A stretch of DNA of 64,000 bases from Mesorhizobium erdmanii USDA 3471. Lineage in GTDB: Bacteria; Pseudomonadota; Alphaproteobacteria; Rhizobiales; Rhizobiaceae. Positions 61,688-64,000 of this stretch are shown piece by piece. The number at the start of each line of letters is the position of its first letter. The stretch's first letter is position 1. The stretch covers positions 1-64,000 of the forward strand of contig NZ_AXAE01000016.1 of the NCBI RefSeq assembly GCF_000472705.1. The letters run 5' to 3'. Made by a program: the position numbers and the translations under genes. The notes beneath the pieces are model-generated. The model saw only the letters and a program-made list of their open reading frames with translations, was not told the DNA's origin and searched no databases.

Positions 61688-62715
61688 GCCGACCGGCGAT
61701 CCTGGTGACAGGTGGAGCGGGCTTCATCGGCAGTCATACCTGCAAGCTGCTGGCGGCGGCCGGCTATCTGCCCGTGGCGTTCGACAATCTATGCCGCGGC
61801 AACCGGAAATCCGTCGCCTGGGGTCCGCTGGTCGTTGGCGATATTCGGGATCCGGATGCGCTCCGAGCGGCGATCAGGACCTACCGGCCGACATCGGTCA
61901 TCCACTTCGCGGCACTGGCCTATGTCGGGGAATCCGTTAACGAGCCGGCGGACTATTACTCGACCAATGTGACCGGCACCATCGCCATGCTCGACGCGGC
62001 ACACGCACACGGCATCGACAACATCATCTTCTCCAGCAGTTGCGCAACCTACGGCGTGCCGGAGGCGTTGCCCATTCGCGAGACCTCTTCGCAAAATCCG
62101 ATCAGCCCTTACGGGCGCACCAAGCTGATGGGAGAACAGATCATTGGCGACTATGCATCCGCCTATGGGATGGAGTTTGCGATCCTGCGCTATTTCAACG
62201 CCTGCGGTGCCGATCCTGACGGCGAGCTCGGCGAATGGCATTCACCCGAAACGCATCTGGTTCCCCGGGTGCTGATGGCGGCGTCGGGCATCATCAACGA
62301 AATCGAGGTCTTCGGCACGGACTATGACACGCCGGACGGCACCTGCGTGCGCGATTATATCCACGTCAGCGATCTGGCCCGCGCCCACCTGATAGCGCTC
62401 CAGCACCTCGAGGGCGGCGGACAAAGCCTGGCGGTCAACCTTGGCACCGGGCGGGGCATATCCATCAAGGAGATCATACAGGCGGTCAGCCGAATAACCT
62501 CACGACCGGTTCCTGCCGTCTTCAGGCCCCGGCGCCCGGGAGATCCGGCCGAACTCTATGCCGATCCGGGCAAGGCACGCGCGCATCTTGGCTTCGTTCC
62601 GCAGCTTTCCGACATCGACACGATCGTCAGAACCGCGGCCCCCTTCTTCGGGCTGCAGACGAAACCTTCGAAACTGCCGTCAAGCGATGCGGCGACACCC
62701 GTCGCCGCTCGATAG
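61684..62715 (+). CDS. galE: UDP-glucose 4-epimerase
   Basis: A 343-residue NAD-dependent epimerase. It starts [18 protein letters not shown], has [33 protein letters not shown] and the catalytic YGRTK, as well as [16 protein letters not shown], typical of the short GalE form in rhizobia. It supplies UDP-galactose for exopolysaccharide or lipopolysaccharide. Translationally coupled to the UDP-xylose synthase. Confidence 0.9.
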   Translation: MSRPAILVTGGAGFIGSHTCKLLAAAGYLPVAFDNLCRGNRKSVAWGPLVVGDIRDPDALRAAIRTYRPTSVIHFAALAYVGESVNEPADYYSTNVTGTIAMLDAAHAHGIDNIIFSSSCATYGVPEALPIRETSSQNPISPYGRTKLMGEQIIGDYASAYGMEFAILRYFNACGADPDGELGEWHSPETHLVPRVLMAASGIINEIEVFGTDYDTPDGTCVRDYIHVSDLARAHLIALQHLEGGGQSLAVNLGTGRGISIKEIIQAVSRITSRPVPAVFRPRRPGDPAELYADPGKARAHLGFVPQLSDIDTIVRTAAPFFGLQTKPSKLPSSDAATPVAAR

Positions 62716-62716
62716 G

Positions 62717-63133
62717 TCAGAGATAGCGGGGGTGGCAACTGGCGAGCCGGCCAAATCCACTCGGGCTGCAGATATAGGGCGCACTGCCCAGCAGCGGACC
62801 ACCATCGCCAGGGCTGAAAGCGACCTTCACAGGTCCAAGCGTGCGGACCTTGATCGCCTGCGGTGACGAAAAAGCGTATGTACTCCCAGTCGACGGCGCC
62901 GTGCTCGTCATTAGAATCTCAGGGTCGGCTCTAAGCGTATGAACCTGATACATGACGTAGATCGGCTGGACGGCGGGTTTGCTGCGGAGCGGATGAACGA
63001 CAGGTTCGATGAAGACCGCATCGGTTCGGGCCGCATCGAGACCCTGACAACCCGAAATCATCGCCACAGCCGCGACGATACATAAATTGTATTTGGCAGG
63101 ACGCAATGCGTGCATTGCGAAATTGACCATCAT
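62717..63133 (-). CDS. Predicted lipoprotein of unknown function
   Basis: A 138-residue protein from the ATG at 63133, preceded by GGAGGGGA. A hydrophobic segment NLCIVAAVAMISGC gives a lipobox (ISGC), so the mature protein would start CQGLDAARTDAVF. The rest is beta-rich with no known domain; it ends GRLASCHPRYL. Convergent with galE; the stops are one base apart. Confidence 0.65.
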   Translation of the reverse strand: MMVNFAMHALRPAKYNLCIVAAVAMISGCQGLDAARTDAVFIEPVVHPLRSKPAVQPIYVMYQVHTLRADPEILMTSTAPSTGSTYAFSSPQAIKVRTLGPVKVAFSPGDGGPLLGSAPYICSPSGFGRLASCHPRYL

Positions 63134-63514
63134 GTATCCCCTCCTGTCGAGCCGAGAGCGCGTTGCGACATGGTATTCTTTGGCCACATTCACGCTGATG
63201 AGCAACCACTCAAACCAGCATCGCACAGAAATATTAGAATGCGCTTATAAGTTATACCGTGCGAATGCCTGACGTCTCGCCGTTCTGTAAAATCGAACGC
63301 AATAGTACGCCGGGAACTTCGGAAAGGCGTTGACGAGTTACGATATGCGATTCGCGAGTTCCCCGACAGGCGCGCGGCAAAAGCAGCCCACTGTCAAAAC
63401 AGGGAAAGACTTGAGGTCTGCTGCCCCGCCATGTGGCCAAATCGAAACGCACAATCGCAGGTAGCGTCAACGCGGGTAGGAGGCAGATCGGCTCGATATG
63501 AACCGAAACACGAC
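63134..63514. other. Gene-free stretch
   Basis: No credible gene on either strand. The left part is AT-rich (63180-63260) and probably promotes the lipoprotein gene. Confidence 0.5.
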
Positions 63515-64000
63515 CTAATTCTTGGCATCAATCAGCTTGCGTGTCTCTTCGAACTGCGCGCCTTTGGTGTCGCCCGCTTCGAATTTCCGATATTCGTCGG
63601 AAGGATCCTCGGGGGCTCGTTTGAAGCTGTACCACTCCCCATTCGGCTCCTTGCGTTGCTCGATGGCTCCATCCTTTATGCGGTGGCCGTAGCAGGTGCG
63701 TTGCTGCTTGCCCTTGTAGCTCTTTGACCGCCAGGCGACCTCCATGCACATCTTGCCGTCGTTGGTGACCAGCCACCTGCCTTCGGCGACAGAGGCTGAA
63801 TCCGGCGCCGACGTCCACGCCCGCAAGGGTCGCCCGGTCTGTCCGAAATAGGCCGCTCCATCTTTCCACAGCCATGTGCGGTCGGAGTAGAGAAGCTGCA
63901 ACTCAAAAGCCGTCGGCACGTTGGCGGCAGCTTCCACAGGCTTGGGCTTTTTTTCGTTGACCGCGTGAGCGGGTCCGGCAAGTGCCAACTGGCCACAAAC
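63515..64000 (-). CDS. DUF995-like secreted protein, N-terminus beyond the window
   Basis: 161 codons are visible; the frame runs open to the edge, where CGQLALAGPAHAV is the end of a signal peptide. The mature protein contains TWLWKDGAAYFG, RWLVTNDGKMCMEVAWRS and TCYGHRIKDG, which I associate with the rhizobial DUF995 family. Two Cys near the centre could pair. Periplasmic; function unknown. Confidence 0.72.
   Translation of the reverse strand, partial: VCGQLALAGPAHAVNEKKPKPVEAAANVPTAFELQLLYSDRTWLWKDGAAYFGQTGRPLRAWTSAPDSASVAEGRWLVTNDGKMCMEVAWRSKSYKGKQQRTCYGHRIKDGAIEQRKEPNGEWYSFKRAPEDPSDEYRKFEAGDTKGAQFEETRKLIDAKN

Overview
The window reads as chromosomal DNA of an alphaproteobacterium of the order Hyphomicrobiales, most likely Mesorhizobium. 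The evidence is high GC with dense coding, a MucR/Ros-type regulator, HdaA next to an AI-2E family transporter, an NDUFS4-like complex I protein, an Omp25-like barrel protein, a moaE-moaD-pgsA-uvrC block, and four tandem genes of the small secreted DUF680 family, which I know as a Mesorhizobium paralogue family. The organism call is an inference; no rRNA is present.

Positions 1 to about 13.8 kb look accessory. There is an amine oxidase/SDR pair with a divergent Lrp regulator, two SnoaL-like proteins around a LysR gene, and an EamA transporter with a divergent LysR. Then comes an unusual minus-strand cassette (8.2-12.15 kb): metallophosphoesterase, stand-alone M41 (FtsH-type) zinc peptidase, a hypothetical protein, a Lon-like AAA+ ATPase without a peptidase domain, and a small DUF6634-like protein. 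A small XRE regulator is divergent across a perfect palindrome. An 800-base gene-poor stretch, an AlpA/excisionase-like gene and a tRNA-Arg(UCU) close the region, as at the edge of a genomic island. No integrase lies inside the window.

From 13.9 to 30 kb the content is mostly core: NDUFS4-like protein, tRNA-Pro, hdaA, AI-2E transporter, a broken CDP-alcohol phosphatidyltransferase, purM-purN, a SixA-like phosphatase, the DUF680 cluster, a TctDE-type two-component system, an NMT1-type ABC importer, dapB and a UvrD-like helicase. From 30 to 47.4 kb there is a diaminopropionate ammonia-lyase operon with two M20 hydrolases and a divergent Lrp, a flavin monooxygenase, a molybdopterin oxidoreductase, a CcdA-like/thioredoxin pair, an ABC-F protein, a MucR homologue lacking two zinc ligands, an EamA exporter with a 2OG-oxygenase-like protein and LysR, and GNAT, DinB and GST genes.

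From 47.4 to 64 kb there is a DUF2934 gene and ndk separated by 80-bp tandem hairpin repeats, a YbaY/META-like protein, the SDR-uvrC-pgsA-moaD-moaE operon, an outer-membrane barrel protein, an H1-like Lys/Ala-rich protein, rlmJ, a degenerate AhpD-like pseudogene beside a possible TetR remnant, and a UDP-xylose synthase/galE operon. A DUF995-like gene is cut by the right edge. Related palindromic intergenic repeats occur at 41.6, 43.4 and 59.05 kb.

All names come from motif and family recognition by eye; no database search was run.
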